A stretch of 32,233 nucleotides of DNA from Saprospiraceae bacterium (GTDB lineage Bacteria; Bacteroidota; Bacteroidia; Chitinophagales; Saprospiraceae). The position numbers and the translations under genes are program-made. The stretch spans positions 1-32,233 of the forward strand of contig JAEUUP010000035.1 in assembly GCA_016787525.1 (NCBI GenBank), read 5' to 3'. The notes beneath the pieces were generated by a model that had not been told where the DNA came from, ran no database searches, and worked only from the letters and a program-made list of their open reading frames with translations. Every line of letters starts with the position of its first letter. Position 1 is the first letter of the stretch. This document shows positions 6,913 to 15,902 of the stretch, piece by piece.

Positions 6913-9549
6913 ATGTCTGAACTCTCAACGAAATACGCCCCCGCCGACATTGAAGAAAAGTGGTACAGCCATTGGGAAAAAAGCGGCTACTTTCACAACG
7001 AACCTGATGACCGTGAGCCTTTTAGCATCGTGATTCCACCACCCAATGTCACAGGTGTCCTGCATATGGGGCACATGCTGAACAATACCATCCAAGATGC
7101 TTTGACACGCAAAGCCCGTTTGGAAGGTAAAAATGCGGTTTGGATTCCTGGTACAGACCATGCCTCGATTGCTACGGAAGCGAAAGTGGTGCGTATGTTG
7201 CGTGAGCGTGGTATCAAAAAGTCGGACTTGACTCGTGAGGAGTTTCTCCAATATGCTTGGGAATGGAAAGAAAAGTATGGCGGCATCATCTTGCAACAGT
7301 TGCGCAAATTGGGTGCAAGTTGTGATTGGGAGCGCACAGCTTTCACGATGGATGAAGGCTATTCAGCGGATGTTATCAAGACTTTTGTGGATTTATACCG
7401 CAACGGTAAACTCTACCGTGACTACCGCATGGTCAACTGGGATTGCGAAGCCAAAACGGTTTTGTCAAATGAAGAAGTGATTTATGGCGAAGAGCAAGCG
7501 GCTTTGTACCATGTCAAATACTTGATAGAAGGCTCTGATACTGAGGGGGTCGTAATAGCGACGCAACGCCCCGAAACCATCATGGCAGATGCTGCTGTGG
7601 CAGTGCATCCCAAAGACCCACGTTATGCGCATTTGGCAGGCAAAAAAGTGATTGTTCCGTTGGTCAATCGGGCGATTCCCATCATTTTTGATGAATATGT
7701 GGACATTGATTTCGGTACAGGTGCGTTGAAAGTAACTCCTGCACACGACCCCAATGACTACGAATTGGGCAAAAAGCACGGCTTAGAAATCATAGATTCG
7801 TTGAACGACGATGGTACGATGAACGAGAAATGCGGCATTGCTTCGTTGGTTGGTGTTGACCGATTTGAAGCCCGCCGCCACATGAAAAAGTTGTTGACAG
7901 ATGCGGGCAATTTGGTCGAAATCAAAGATTACAAAACCAATATCGGTCGCTCTGAGCGCACCAATACTGTTGTCGAACCCCGCATGTCGTTGCAATGGTA
8001 TGTGGATATGAAGGCTTTGGCAGCCCCTGCTTTAGAAGCGGTTGAGACAGACGATATTGATTTTTATCCCAAATCGTTCAAAAACATCTATCGTCATTGG
8101 ATGGAAAACATCCGTGATTGGTGTATTTCTCGTCAATTGTGGTGGGGGCACCGCATTCCAGCTTACTACTACAACGGTGAAACATTCGTTGCAGAAACTG
8201 CCGAAGAAGCCCTCGAATTGGCTCGCCAAAAATACCCCTCAGTATCAGCCGTTGATTTGAAGCAAGATGAGGACGTACTGGATACTTGGGCGAGTTCGTG
8301 GTTGTGGCCTATTTCCACGTTGAATGGTTTTAAAAATTCAGAAGAGTTCAAATATTATTATCCGACTTCTGTGTTGGTGACGGGCTGGGACATCATCTTC
8401 TTGTGGGTCGCACGTATGGCAATGGCAGGTTTTGAGTGGAAACAAGAGCGTCCTTTCAAAGCCGTTTACTTTACAGGCATGGTGCGTGACAAACAACGCC
8501 GCAAAATGTCGAAATCTCTGGGCAACTCGCCCGATGCTTTGAAATTGATTGAGGATTTTGGGGCAGATGGGGTGCGTTTCGGAATGTTGGCATCAAGTCC
8601 TGCGGGCGGCGATTTGCTTTTTGATGAAAAACTCTGCGAACAAGGGCGGAACTTCTGTAATAAACTTTGGAATGCGCTGCGTTTGATAAAAGGTTGGGAA
8701 GTTACTGAGGGGGCTCATTCGCAATCGGAACAAATAGCGGCGGCTTGGTTTGAATCAAAAACCAATGCTCTTTTGACTGAAATTGAAGATAATTTTACCC
8801 AATTTCGTTTGTCAGAGGCATTGATGGGTTTGTACAATTTCATTTGGGACGACTTCTGTTCGTGGTATTTGGAGATGATAAAACCCGAATATGGTAAGCC
8901 AATTGACCGCGAAACTTTGGACATCACAGAGCGCATCTTCCGCCGTTTGATGGCAATGTTGCATCCGTTCATGCCTTTTGTCACAGAAGAGATTTGGCAA
9001 CAATTAGATGGCAAAAATAGGGAGGGGTCTGATTTATGTGTCGGACAATATCCAAAAGCAGGCTCAATGGATGCCGATTTGGTCGCAAAAGTGGAAGCTG
9101 CAAAGGATATTATCTCCAAAATCCGTGAAGTGCGTAATTCAAAAGGCTTAAAGCAACGCGAGGCTTTGGTCGTTAAATATCAAGGCTCTGAAACAGCTAA
9201 AAACCTTTTGAATACTGAGGGGGTCGGTAATTTGATTACAAAGCTCGCTGTTTTAGAAAGTCTGCAAACCACAGACACAGACGTGGACAACGCTGTGTCG
9301 TTTGTGAGCGGCACGGATAAATTCTTTGTTGTTCTGAATCAAGCTATTGATGTTGAAGCCGAACGTGAAAAAATTACAAAAGAGTTGGCGCATCAACAAG
9401 GCTTTTTGAAATCTGTCAACGCCAAACTGAGCAATGAGCGTTTTGTTGCCAATGCCAAACCCGAAGTTGTAGCGATTGAGCAAAAGAAACAAGCTGATGC
9501 GATGGCGCGGATAGCGATTTTGGAGGAGAGTTTGGCGAAGTTAGTGTAA
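6913..9549 (+). CDS. valS: Valine--tRNA ligase
   Basis: An 878-residue class I aminoacyl-tRNA synthetase that charges tRNA-Val in the cytoplasm. The ATP-binding signatures are present: HMGH (residues 51-54, after PPPNVTGVL) and KMSKS (531-535). The editing (CP1) domain contains ATQRPETIM, and the WWGHRIPAYY block is typical of ValRS. The C-terminal ~70 residues form the coiled-coil arm (EREKITKELAHQQGFLKSVNAKLSNERFVANAKPEVV, read in two parts). Length is normal for the family. ATG at 6913 gives the expected N-terminus. Four copies of the dispersed motif lie in frame: TEGV at 7540, YPSV at 8235, TEGA at 8704 and TEGV at 9214, all in likely surface turns. A hairpin terminator follows at 9609. 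Confidence 0.98.
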   Translation: MSELSTKYAPADIEEKWYSHWEKSGYFHNEPDDREPFSIVIPPPNVTGVLHMGHMLNNTIQDALTRKARLEGKNAVWIPGTDHASIATEAKVVRMLRERGIKKSDLTREEFLQYAWEWKEKYGGIILQQLRKLGASCDWERTAFTMDEGYSADVIKTFVDLYRNGKLYRDYRMVNWDCEAKTVLSNEEVIYGEEQAALYHVKYLIEGSDTEGVVIATQRPETIMADAAVAVHPKDPRYAHLAGKKVIVPLVNRAIPIIFDEYVDIDFGTGALKVTPAHDPNDYELGKKHGLEIIDSLNDDGTMNEKCGIASLVGVDRFEARRHMKKLLTDAGNLVEIKDYKTNIGRSERTNTVVEPRMSLQWYVDMKALAAPALEAVETDDIDFYPKSFKNIYRHWMENIRDWCISRQLWWGHRIPAYYYNGETFVAETAEEALELARQKYPSVSAVDLKQDEDVLDTWASSWLWPISTLNGFKNSEEFKYYYPTSVLVTGWDIIFLWVARMAMAGFEWKQERPFKAVYFTGMVRDKQRRKMSKSLGNSPDALKLIEDFGADGVRFGMLASSPAGGDLLFDEKLCEQGRNFCNKLWNALRLIKGWEVTEGAHSQSEQIAAAWFESKTNALLTEIEDNFTQFRLSEALMGLYNFIWDDFCSWYLEMIKPEYGKPIDRETLDITERIFRRLMAMLHPFMPFVTEEIWQQLDGKNREGSDLCVGQYPKAGSMDADLVAKVEAAKDIISKIREVRNSKGLKQREALVVKYQGSETAKNLLNTEGVGNLITKLAVLESLQTTDTDVDNAVSFVSGTDKFFVVLNQAIDVEAEREKITKELAHQQGFLKSVNAKLSNERFVANAKPEVVAIEQKKQADAMARIAILEESLAKLV

Positions 9550-9608
9550 AGAAATGTTTTTGTTTTGAACGATTGAGCATCGTTTCTGTTTTCAATGGGT
9601 TATTCTGA

Positions 9609-9663
9609 CAAGAATTGTAGTGAATAGGAGTGTTTCATACTTTCCCGTTTACTACAATTCTTG
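9609..9663 (+). terminator. Hairpin terminator after valS
   Basis: A 13-bp perfect stem (CAAGAATTGTAGT at 9609-9621, complement at 9651-9663). It extends inwards by three more pairs including one G-U, around a loop of about 23 nt. It is AT-rich with no strong U-tract, so the terminator call is moderate. Confidence 0.65.
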
Positions 9664-9713
9664 GTTTATAAGAGAATTTCATCATCAAAATCATAAATAA
9701 ATACCACCTAATT

Positions 9714-12593
9714 ATGTCTTACAATTTCACGTCGTCAAACCGTTTTCAGGAGAGACATATCGGACCCAATCAAACCGAACTCAACGACATGCTTGCCACA
9801 ATTGGCGTTGATAGCCTCGAAACACTGATAGACCAAACAGTTCCCGCTAATATTCGATTGGACAAACCTTTGAACTTGCCTTCGGCAAAGTCAGAATCGT
9901 TGTATTTGCGCGATTTGAAGGCGATTGCCAATAAAAATAAAGTGTTCAACAACTTTATTGGCATGGGTTATTATGGCACAGTGACCCCCTCAGTCATTTT
10001 GCGCAATGTATTTGAAAATCCAGGTTGGTACACGCAATACACGCCTTATCAAGCTGAAATTGCTCAAGGTCGCTTGGAAGCCATTTTGAATTTCCAAACG
10101 ATGGTTTCTGATTTGACAGCTTTGCCGATTGCCAACGCCTCTTTACTCGATGAAGGGACAGCTGCGGCAGAAGCCATGACGATGTTTTATGGTGAAAAGA
10201 ACAAAAAGGTGAAAAACCCTGCCGATGCTGCACGTGTTTTCCTCGTTGATGAACAAGTTTTCCCTGCAACTATTGATGTTTTGAGGACACGAGCGCAACC
10301 CCTCAGTATTGAGGTCAAAATAGGCAATTGGCAGACGTTTGATTTGACAGAAAATGTGTTTGGTGTCTTATTGCAGTATCCAAATGTGCAAGGTGAAGTG
10401 GAAGATTACCGCGCTTTTGCCTTGAAATGCAACGAAAATAAAGTGTTCTTGACAGTTGCGACCGATCTCATGGCTTTGGCATTGTTGACACCGCCAGGTG
10501 AATGGGGAGCAGACTGTGCCGTTGGTAATTCGCAACGGTTTGGTGTACCGATGGGTTTTGGTGGTCCTCATGCCGCCTTTTTTGCGACGAAAGATGAGTT
10601 CAAACGACAGATTCCAGGTCGTATCATCGGCGTTTCGGTTGATACACATGGCAATCCAGCTTTGCGGATGGCCTTGCAAACACGCGAGCAGCATATTCGT
10701 CGCGAAAAAGCGACTTCCAATATCTGTACAGCCCAAGCTCTTTTGGCGATTATGGCTTCCATGTATGGTGTTTATCATGGGCCACAAGGTTTGAAAAACA
10801 TCGCTGAAGGCATTCATCACAACGCTGTGACTTTGGAAAGAACCTTGTCTGATTTGGGTTTTGACAATCTCAATAAAAACTTTTTTGATACGCTCAGAAT
10901 AGAAGTCAGAAACGCTCATATGCTGAGAACCCTCAAAGAAAAGGCAGAAAAAGCAAAAGTGAATTTCTGGTACGAAGAAGATGCCATTCGCATCGCTTTG
11001 GATGAAACCGTTACGACCAATGAAATTGCCATTATCTCCAGCATTTTCACTTCTTTTTCCGATAAATTGTCAAAATGGGCGTATGATGATTTAGAAAAGC
11101 GTTTGCCTGCTCAATTGGAGCGCACAAGTCCGTATTTGACGCATCCTGTTTTCAATTCTTACCACACAGAATCGAAAATGATGCGCTATATCAAACGATT
11201 GGAAAACAAAGACTTGTCTTTGGTGCATTCAATGATTTCGTTGGGCAGCTGTACCATGAAACTCAATGCAGCAAGTGAAATGATTCCTGTGAGTTGGGCG
11301 GAATTTGCCAATATTCACCCTTTCGCGCCCTCCAATCAGACCAAAGGCTATCAAGAAATCATCAATCATTTGTCGAAATGGTTGTGCGAGATTACGGGTT
11401 TCGATGCTTGTTCGCTGCAACCCAATTCAGGCGCGCAAGGCGAATATGCGGGACTCTTGACCATCAAAGCCTATCACGAGGCTCGTGGCGACAAACACCG
11501 CAAAATCGCTTTGATTCCGTCTTCGGCACATGGGACAAACCCTGCATCTGCCGTCATGGTCGGTATGGATGTCGTGGTAGTCGCTTGTGATGAGCGAGGC
11601 AATATTGATGTGGCGGATTTGAAAAACAAAGCAGAACAATATAAGGACAATTTGGCGTGCCTGATGGTCACATATCCGTCAACGCATGGTGTTTTTGAGA
11701 CTTCGATTACAGAAATTTGTGCTATTATTCATAAAAATGGCGGTAAAGTCTATATGGACGGTGCCAATATGAACGCACAAGTCGGTCTCACCAGCCCAGG
11801 ACGCATCGGTGCTGATGTTTGCCATCTGAATTTACATAAAACATTTGCGATTCCACACGGTGGGGGTGGACCGGGTATGGGACCCATTTGCTGCAATAAA
11901 TCCCTTGCGCCTTATTTGCCAGGTCATGTTATCATCAAAACGGGTGGTAGCAAGGCAACACACGCCGTTTCGAGCGCACCTTTTGGGTCAGCGAGCATTT
12001 TATTGATTTCTTATGGCTATATTCAGATGCTGGGTACTGAGGGGGTGACCGATGCAACACGTTTTGCCATCTTGAATGCGAACTACATGAAAGCCCGTTT
12101 AGAAAAAGCCTTCCCGATACTTTACACAGGCGAAAATGGGCGTTGTGCGCACGAAATGATTGTGGATTTGAGACCTTTCAAGTCCATTTGTTCCGCCGAA
12201 GATGTGGCAAAACGCTTGATGGACTATGGTTTCCATGCGCCCACGTTGAGTTTCCCTGTGGCGGGTACGATTATGATTGAACCGACTGAAAGCGAATCGA
12301 AAGACGAATTAGACCGTTTTTGTGATGCTTTACTGGCAATAAAAGAAGAAATGGACGAAATAGCGCGTGGCGAATATCCTGCCGACGACAATGTGCTGGT
12401 CAATGCGCCACACACCAACGAGATGGTCATTGCAAATGACTGGACTCATGCTTATAGTCGTGAAAAAGCGGCTTATCCGTTGCCTTATCTGCGTCAAGGC
12501 TTCAAGTTTTGGGCAACAGTAGGTCGTGTGAATAGCGCGGCAGGTGATAGAAATTTGATTTGTGTTTGTCCACCAATAGAGAGCTACGCTTGA
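9714..12593 (+). CDS. gcvP: Glycine dehydrogenase (aminomethyl-transferring), P-protein
   Basis: The 959-residue P-protein of the glycine cleavage system decarboxylates glycine with pyridoxal phosphate and passes the aminomethyl group to lipoylated GcvH. It is the fused form with both P1 and P2 halves. The N-terminal half has RHIGP and the [19 protein letters not shown] block. The C-terminal half has the PLP lysine K709 in [19 protein letters not shown], preceded by [10 protein letters not shown]. The C-terminus ([40 protein letters not shown]) is also typical. The gene is alone; gcvH and gcvT are not in the window. Three motif copies (9985, 10299, 12036) lie in frame within otherwise conserved blocks. 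A strong hairpin shared with the convergent aminopeptidase gene follows. Confidence 0.98.
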   Translation: MSYNFTSSNRFQERHIGPNQTELNDMLATIGVDSLETLIDQTVPANIRLDKPLNLPSAKSESLYLRDLKAIANKNKVFNNFIGMGYYGTVTPSVILRNVFENPGWYTQYTPYQAEIAQGRLEAILNFQTMVSDLTALPIANASLLDEGTAAAEAMTMFYGEKNKKVKNPADAARVFLVDEQVFPATIDVLRTRAQPLSIEVKIGNWQTFDLTENVFGVLLQYPNVQGEVEDYRAFALKCNENKVFLTVATDLMALALLTPPGEWGADCAVGNSQRFGVPMGFGGPHAAFFATKDEFKRQIPGRIIGVSVDTHGNPALRMALQTREQHIRREKATSNICTAQALLAIMASMYGVYHGPQGLKNIAEGIHHNAVTLERTLSDLGFDNLNKNFFDTLRIEVRNAHMLRTLKEKAEKAKVNFWYEEDAIRIALDETVTTNEIAIISSIFTSFSDKLSKWAYDDLEKRLPAQLERTSPYLTHPVFNSYHTESKMMRYIKRLENKDLSLVHSMISLGSCTMKLNAASEMIPVSWAEFANIHPFAPSNQTKGYQEIINHLSKWLCEITGFDACSLQPNSGAQGEYAGLLTIKAYHEARGDKHRKIALIPSSAHGTNPASAVMVGMDVVVVACDERGNIDVADLKNKAEQYKDNLACLMVTYPSTHGVFETSITEICAIIHKNGGKVYMDGANMNAQVGLTSPGRIGADVCHLNLHKTFAIPHGGGGPGMGPICCNKSLAPYLPGHVIIKTGGSKATHAVSSAPFGSASILLISYGYIQMLGTEGVTDATRFAILNANYMKARLEKAFPILYTGENGRCAHEMIVDLRPFKSICSAEDVAKRLMDYGFHAPTLSFPVAGTIMIEPTESESKDELDRFCDALLAIKEEMDEIARGEYPADDNVLVNAPHTNEMVIANDWTHAYSREKAAYPLPYLRQGFKFWATVGRVNSAAGDRNLICVCPPIESYA

Positions 12594-12605
12594 TTTATTA
12601 TTGGA

Positions 12606-12668
12606 TTATTGTGTCATTCAATCTAATACTGAGGGGGCTCCTCAAACTACGATTGAATGACACAATAA
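12606..12668. terminator. Bidirectional terminator between gcvP and the aminopeptidase gene
   Basis: An 18-bp perfect inverted repeat (12606-12623 / 12651-12668) separates two convergent genes, 13 nt after the gcvP stop. Its 27-nt loop contains a complete ACTGAGGGGG copy. Confidence 0.85.
12628..12637 (+). repeat. TACTGAGGGGG motif inside a terminator loop
   Basis: Plus-oriented copy (5 G) lying wholly in the loop of the 18-bp inverted repeat between gcvP and the aminopeptidase gene. Confidence 0.9.
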
Positions 12669-12693
12669 GTATGGAGAACAAATAAATTGTAAA

Positions 12694-14679
12694 CTAATGA
12701 CTAATCACAAACTTACGACTACTCGTGCGTTCTACTGTGGTTATTTTCAAAAAGTAAGTGCCATTTGGCAAGTCTTTGACAGAGATTTGTAAGCTGTTTT
12801 CGCCAGCCAAGATGGTCTTCGGTTCAGATTTTAAAACTTGACCAACTGTATTCACGATTTGAATGTCCATCATTTCCATTCTATCGTTGTGAAAACTAAA
12901 ATTTAAGAGGCTATTCGCAGGATTAGGCGATAGGCTTGTTAGCCATTGCTCGTCAATGTCTTGAGTTGGTAAGCACAAAGACCAATTGACTTTATTGTTT
13001 TTGGATAATATCTGTAACTCGGGGTCAAATGCCACACTATCAATAATACCAATTCTATGAGACACATTGAAATACTGGTCGTTATTGTTGACGTTTAGTA
13101 CAACTATTGTGTCTTTTCCATTTCTCTTGCTGATCAATTTGACAGGAATAGGCATTTCAAAAAATGGAACTGATGTATTTGCTGAAGTTTGTTTGATATT
13201 GATTTGAATTTGCCCAAGAACATCGCCTTGACAACCCGTCAATGTATAACTTGGATAACCTTGTCCAAAGAAATAATCATTGAAAAACTCTGTTAGATTC
13301 TGCCCACTCGAAGCTTCGAGATGCCGTTTCAAGTCTGCTGTTCGAGCAAAACTATAAGCTAAAGCTGGGTCATTGAGATAATTGCGCAATCCTTTGAAAA
13401 AAGCGGTGTCGCCGACCTTCCAACGCAAAGTATGCAGCACATAAGCTCCTTTGTTGTAACTTAATTGACCACTGAAGATGCGGTTGATGTCGGTTGTATC
13501 GGTACAAAACACAGAACCACTCGTGATAGATGTGGCACTACCCAAGGTACTTGTCCGCCAATTGCGCCAATAAAGCGGCTCGACGTACTGATAGTACAAA
13601 CCTGTGAGATAAGTCGCAAAACTTTCGTTGAGCCAAATATCCGACCATGAGCCACAGGTTACTCGGTCGCCAAACCATTGATGCGCCAACTCATGCGCCA
13701 TCAAACCTGCATCGGTTATATTGACCATAAAAGACATGGTTTGATGCTCCATGCCGCCACCCCAACCGAACATAGCGTGACCATATTTTTCTTTTTTGAA
13801 AGGATATTCGATAAAAAGAGAATCATAGAGCCGCATGGCATCAGCACATTTCCAACTCCATTGCTGCGAGGCGGCTTTGGATTCAGGATACACATAGTTC
13901 AACAAACTCATTGTATCGCCTCTCGAAAGCGGGGCTTTATCAATGTATTGGTCAAAGTTCGTCACGGCAAAGCAAACTAAGTAGTTGGCGATAGGATAGC
14001 GGTGTTTCCAGTGGTATAGTTTGTTGTTGGCATCCACATTGATTTCGCGTACCAAGATCCCATTAGAAGCTACTCGATACTGAGGGGGTGTCGTGACGAT
14101 GACATCAATTGAATCAATCTTATCCGTCAAATCCATTTTTCCAGGCCACCAATCACGTGCGCCGTAAGGTTCTGAAAGCGTCCACGTTTCGGGCGTTGTG
14201 TTGTTGCGCAAACGCTGGTTGTATGAACCAAAGCCTGTATTGGGCGGCACGCCCGCATAAAAGACAGTGACTGAGTCTAAAACACCCGCTTGTATGGTCA
14301 GATTGGGTGTGATACGCAAAGTTTTATCCGTTGCATTTTGTGAAAATATAGCTTTTGTGCCGCGATGAATGACGCTATCCACTTTTAGCACAGCATCTAA
14401 GTCAAAGCCAATTTCTGAAAGAGCCGATAGAGCCTTGAAATAGGTCGTCACAGCCCCAGATATGCGTCGTACTGAGGGGTCAACTGTCCACTGAAAGCGA
14501 TGGTATTTGACATCGTAGTTTTGACCAACGCCAGACGCTTCAAAATCGTAAAGCACTTCGTGGCGTTGCCGTTCGGCTTTGATAATATCTTCAAGACTTT
14601 TTTGAATATCCACATTATTTTGAGCCAAAATCATTGAAAAAGAGTAAAATAGGGGCAGGAAAGTGACTAAATTTTTCAT
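12694..14679 (-). CDS. Secreted M1-family zinc aminopeptidase with T9SS sorting domain
   Basis: A 661-residue protein with a signal peptide (1-19). The zinc-binding signature of gluzincin M1 peptidases is intact: H329-E-L-A-H333 with the third ligand E352 in NESFATY. The substrate-recognition loop reads GGGMEHQ (307-313) where most M1 enzymes have GAMEN, a common variant in Bacteroidota paralogues. The N-terminal ~180 residues form the beta-rich M1 domain. The last ~75 residues (from SLSPNPANSLLNF to the end) are a type A Por sorting domain, so the enzyme should be exported by type IX secretion to the surface or medium. It probably trims peptides for nutrition. It converges on gcvP with a shared terminator and has a -7 box at 14700. 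Two motif copies (14079, 14471) are read as PPQY and DPSV. Confidence 0.93.
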   Translation of the reverse strand: MKNLVTFLPLFYSFSMILAQNNVDIQKSLEDIIKAERQRHEVLYDFEASGVGQNYDVKYHRFQWTVDPSVRRISGAVTTYFKALSALSEIGFDLDAVLKVDSVIHRGTKAIFSQNATDKTLRITPNLTIQAGVLDSVTVFYAGVPPNTGFGSYNQRLRNNTTPETWTLSEPYGARDWWPGKMDLTDKIDSIDVIVTTPPQYRVASNGILVREINVDANNKLYHWKHRYPIANYLVCFAVTNFDQYIDKAPLSRGDTMSLLNYVYPESKAASQQWSWKCADAMRLYDSLFIEYPFKKEKYGHAMFGWGGGMEHQTMSFMVNITDAGLMAHELAHQWFGDRVTCGSWSDIWLNESFATYLTGLYYQYVEPLYWRNWRTSTLGSATSITSGSVFCTDTTDINRIFSGQLSYNKGAYVLHTLRWKVGDTAFFKGLRNYLNDPALAYSFARTADLKRHLEASSGQNLTEFFNDYFFGQGYPSYTLTGCQGDVLGQIQINIKQTSANTSVPFFEMPIPVKLISKRNGKDTIVVLNVNNNDQYFNVSHRIGIIDSVAFDPELQILSKNNKVNWSLCLPTQDIDEQWLTSLSPNPANSLLNFSFHNDRMEMMDIQIVNTVGQVLKSEPKTILAGENSLQISVKDLPNGTYFLKITTVERTSSRKFVISH

Positions 14680-14699
14680 TCTTTAAGTTTTATAATTAT

Positions 14700-14707
14700 C
14701 AAAAATA
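14700..14707 (-). promoter_or_regulatory. -7 box of the aminopeptidase gene
   Basis: On the minus strand the sequence is TATTTTTG, a perfect TAnnTTTG, 20 nt from the start codon, implying a very short leader. Confidence 0.4.
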
Positions 14708-14766
14708 TTAGCGCATATAAAATTAGCTCATTCTGACGACATGGCATACTCTTCTCAAAAAAAATA

Positions 14767-14799
14767 ATGCCTTTGATGCGCTGTTGGCATCAAAGGCAT
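14767..14799 (-). terminator. Intrinsic terminator of the superoxide dismutase gene
   Basis: A 13-bp perfect stem (ATGCCTTTGATGC at 14767-14779, complement 14787-14799) with a 7-nt loop, followed on the minus strand by a T-rich run (complement of the A-run at 14757-14764). It is a textbook intrinsic terminator. Confidence 0.9.
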
Positions 14800-14839
14800 G
14801 TATGATTGAGTGTCGATACTACAAAAGCATCAAAAGATA

Positions 14840-14848
14840 CCCCTCAGT
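14840..14848 (-). repeat. ACTGAGGGG motif at the SOD stop codon
   Basis: Minus-oriented copy (4 G) starting 3 nt after the superoxide dismutase stop codon and between it and the terminator. Confidence 0.9.
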
Positions 14849-14851
14849 CAT

Positions 14852-15604
14852 TTAGCCACCGATAGCAGCTTTGTAACGACGATTGACTTCGTCCCAATTG
14901 ATAACGTTGAAGAAAGCAGCTACATAATCGGCACGACGGTTTTGGTAGTGGAGATAGTAGGCATGTTCCCACACATCGAGACCCAAGACAGGAGTACCTT
15001 TTTTGTCAGCAATGTCCATCAAAGGATTGTCTTGATTAGGCGTGGAACTGATGAACAATTTTTTGTCAGCACCGACACTCAACCAAGCCCAACCAGAGCC
15101 AAAGCGCGTCATACCTGCTTGTGAAAACTCTTTTTTGAAATTGTCTAGACTACCGAAAGTGTTTGTAATGGCAGCACCAATTTCACCTTTTGGTTCGCCA
15201 CCTCCATTGGGACCCATGATTTGCCAAAACATGGAGTGATTCCAATGACCGCCTCCGTTGTTGCGAATAGCGGGCGCAAATTTTGAGATATTTGCAATGA
15301 GTTCCTCAAGGCTTTTACCTTGAGCATTTGCATCGGCAGTGACTGCTGCGTTTAAGTTAGTAACATAAGCGGCGTGATGTTTGCCGTGATGGATTTCCAT
15401 TGTTTTCGCGTCAACGTGCGGCTCAAGAGCCGTTGTCGCGTAAGAGAGTGCTGGTAATTCAAATGCCATGATGGTCTTACTATTTTTGTTATTAGATAAT
15501 GAACTGTTTTTGACCTTTTTAGCAGATGCAGTCATACAACTTACAACAGCAAAACTTGCTGAGGCTGCAAAAGGTGCTTGTTTGATGAAAGAACGTCGTT
15601 TCAT
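14852..15604 (-). CDS. Exported superoxide dismutase, Mn-type, with twin-arginine lipoprotein leader
   Basis: This enzyme dismutates superoxide to peroxide and oxygen. The catalytic part begins at about M46 ([18 protein letters not shown]) and carries the four metal ligands H72, H123, D210 and H214 (DVWEHAYYL). The residues around them ([11 protein letters not shown] and TPNQDNPLM with Q191) favour the manganese or cambialistic subtype. Unlike cytosolic SODs it has a 45-residue extension with a twin-arginine motif (RRSFIK), a hydrophobic stretch and a lipobox-like VVSC (C23), so it is probably exported folded and lipid-anchored. The start at 15604 is supported by this leader and by a -7 box at 15637. 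It is a single-gene unit with a strong terminator. Motif copies flank it on both sides (14840 and 15726). Confidence 0.95.
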   Translation of the reverse strand: MKRRSFIKQAPFAASASFAVVSCMTASAKKVKNSSLSNNKNSKTIMAFELPALSYATTALEPHVDAKTMEIHHGKHHAAYVTNLNAAVTADANAQGKSLEELIANISKFAPAIRNNGGGHWNHSMFWQIMGPNGGGEPKGEIGAAITNTFGSLDNFKKEFSQAGMTRFGSGWAWLSVGADKKLFISSTPNQDNPLMDIADKKGTPVLGLDVWEHAYYLHYQNRRADYVAAFFNVINWDEVNRRYKAAIGG

Positions 15605-15636
15605 TGTGTAACATTTTCAATTTGTAAAACAATGAC

Positions 15637-15644
15637 CAAAGGTA
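15637..15644 (-). promoter_or_regulatory. -7 box of the superoxide dismutase gene
   Basis: Reads TACCTTTG on the minus strand, a perfect TAnnTTTG, 33 nt before the long-leader start codon. This supports translation from 15604 rather than from the internal Met46. Confidence 0.45.
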
Positions 15645-15725
15645 AAAAGTTTTGAGCGTTCGCATGATTTATGGAGAAAAAAAAGAAGCTCATGTACATT
15701 ATTCTCGTCGTTACTGTTTCGGATA

Positions 15726-15734
15726 CCCCTCAGT
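15726..15734 (-). repeat. TACTGAGGGG motif, intergenic
   Basis: Minus-oriented copy (4 G) in the divergent region between the superoxide dismutase gene and the AAA+ gene. Confidence 0.9.
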
Positions 15735-15902
15735 ATAATAGGTAATAACAATTAAAATGGGATACTTTTTGAGTTTTTCCCGTCTTAAATAAAACTTTTT
15801 TTTAGTTTGTGGATAAAAAGAAGGAAAAAAAACAACTTTGATGTTGAAAAAGCAGTTAAATTAGATTTCTATTTTTCAAAACTCAACACCCGAATACAAA
15901 AT

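Noticed and set aside
9018-9027. AGGGAGGGGT in valS as a further motif copy
   Set aside because: It lacks ACTG and encodes REGS; only the G-run is shared, so it was not counted.
10368-10919. 183-residue minus-strand frame inside gcvP
   Set aside because: It is antisense to conserved P-protein sequence and resembles no family; a shadow frame.
15807-15902. Upstream TTG start for the AAA+ gene
   Set aside because: The added 32 residues are lysine-rich and unlike a folded domain, and a promoter-like element lies within; ATG 15903 was preferred.
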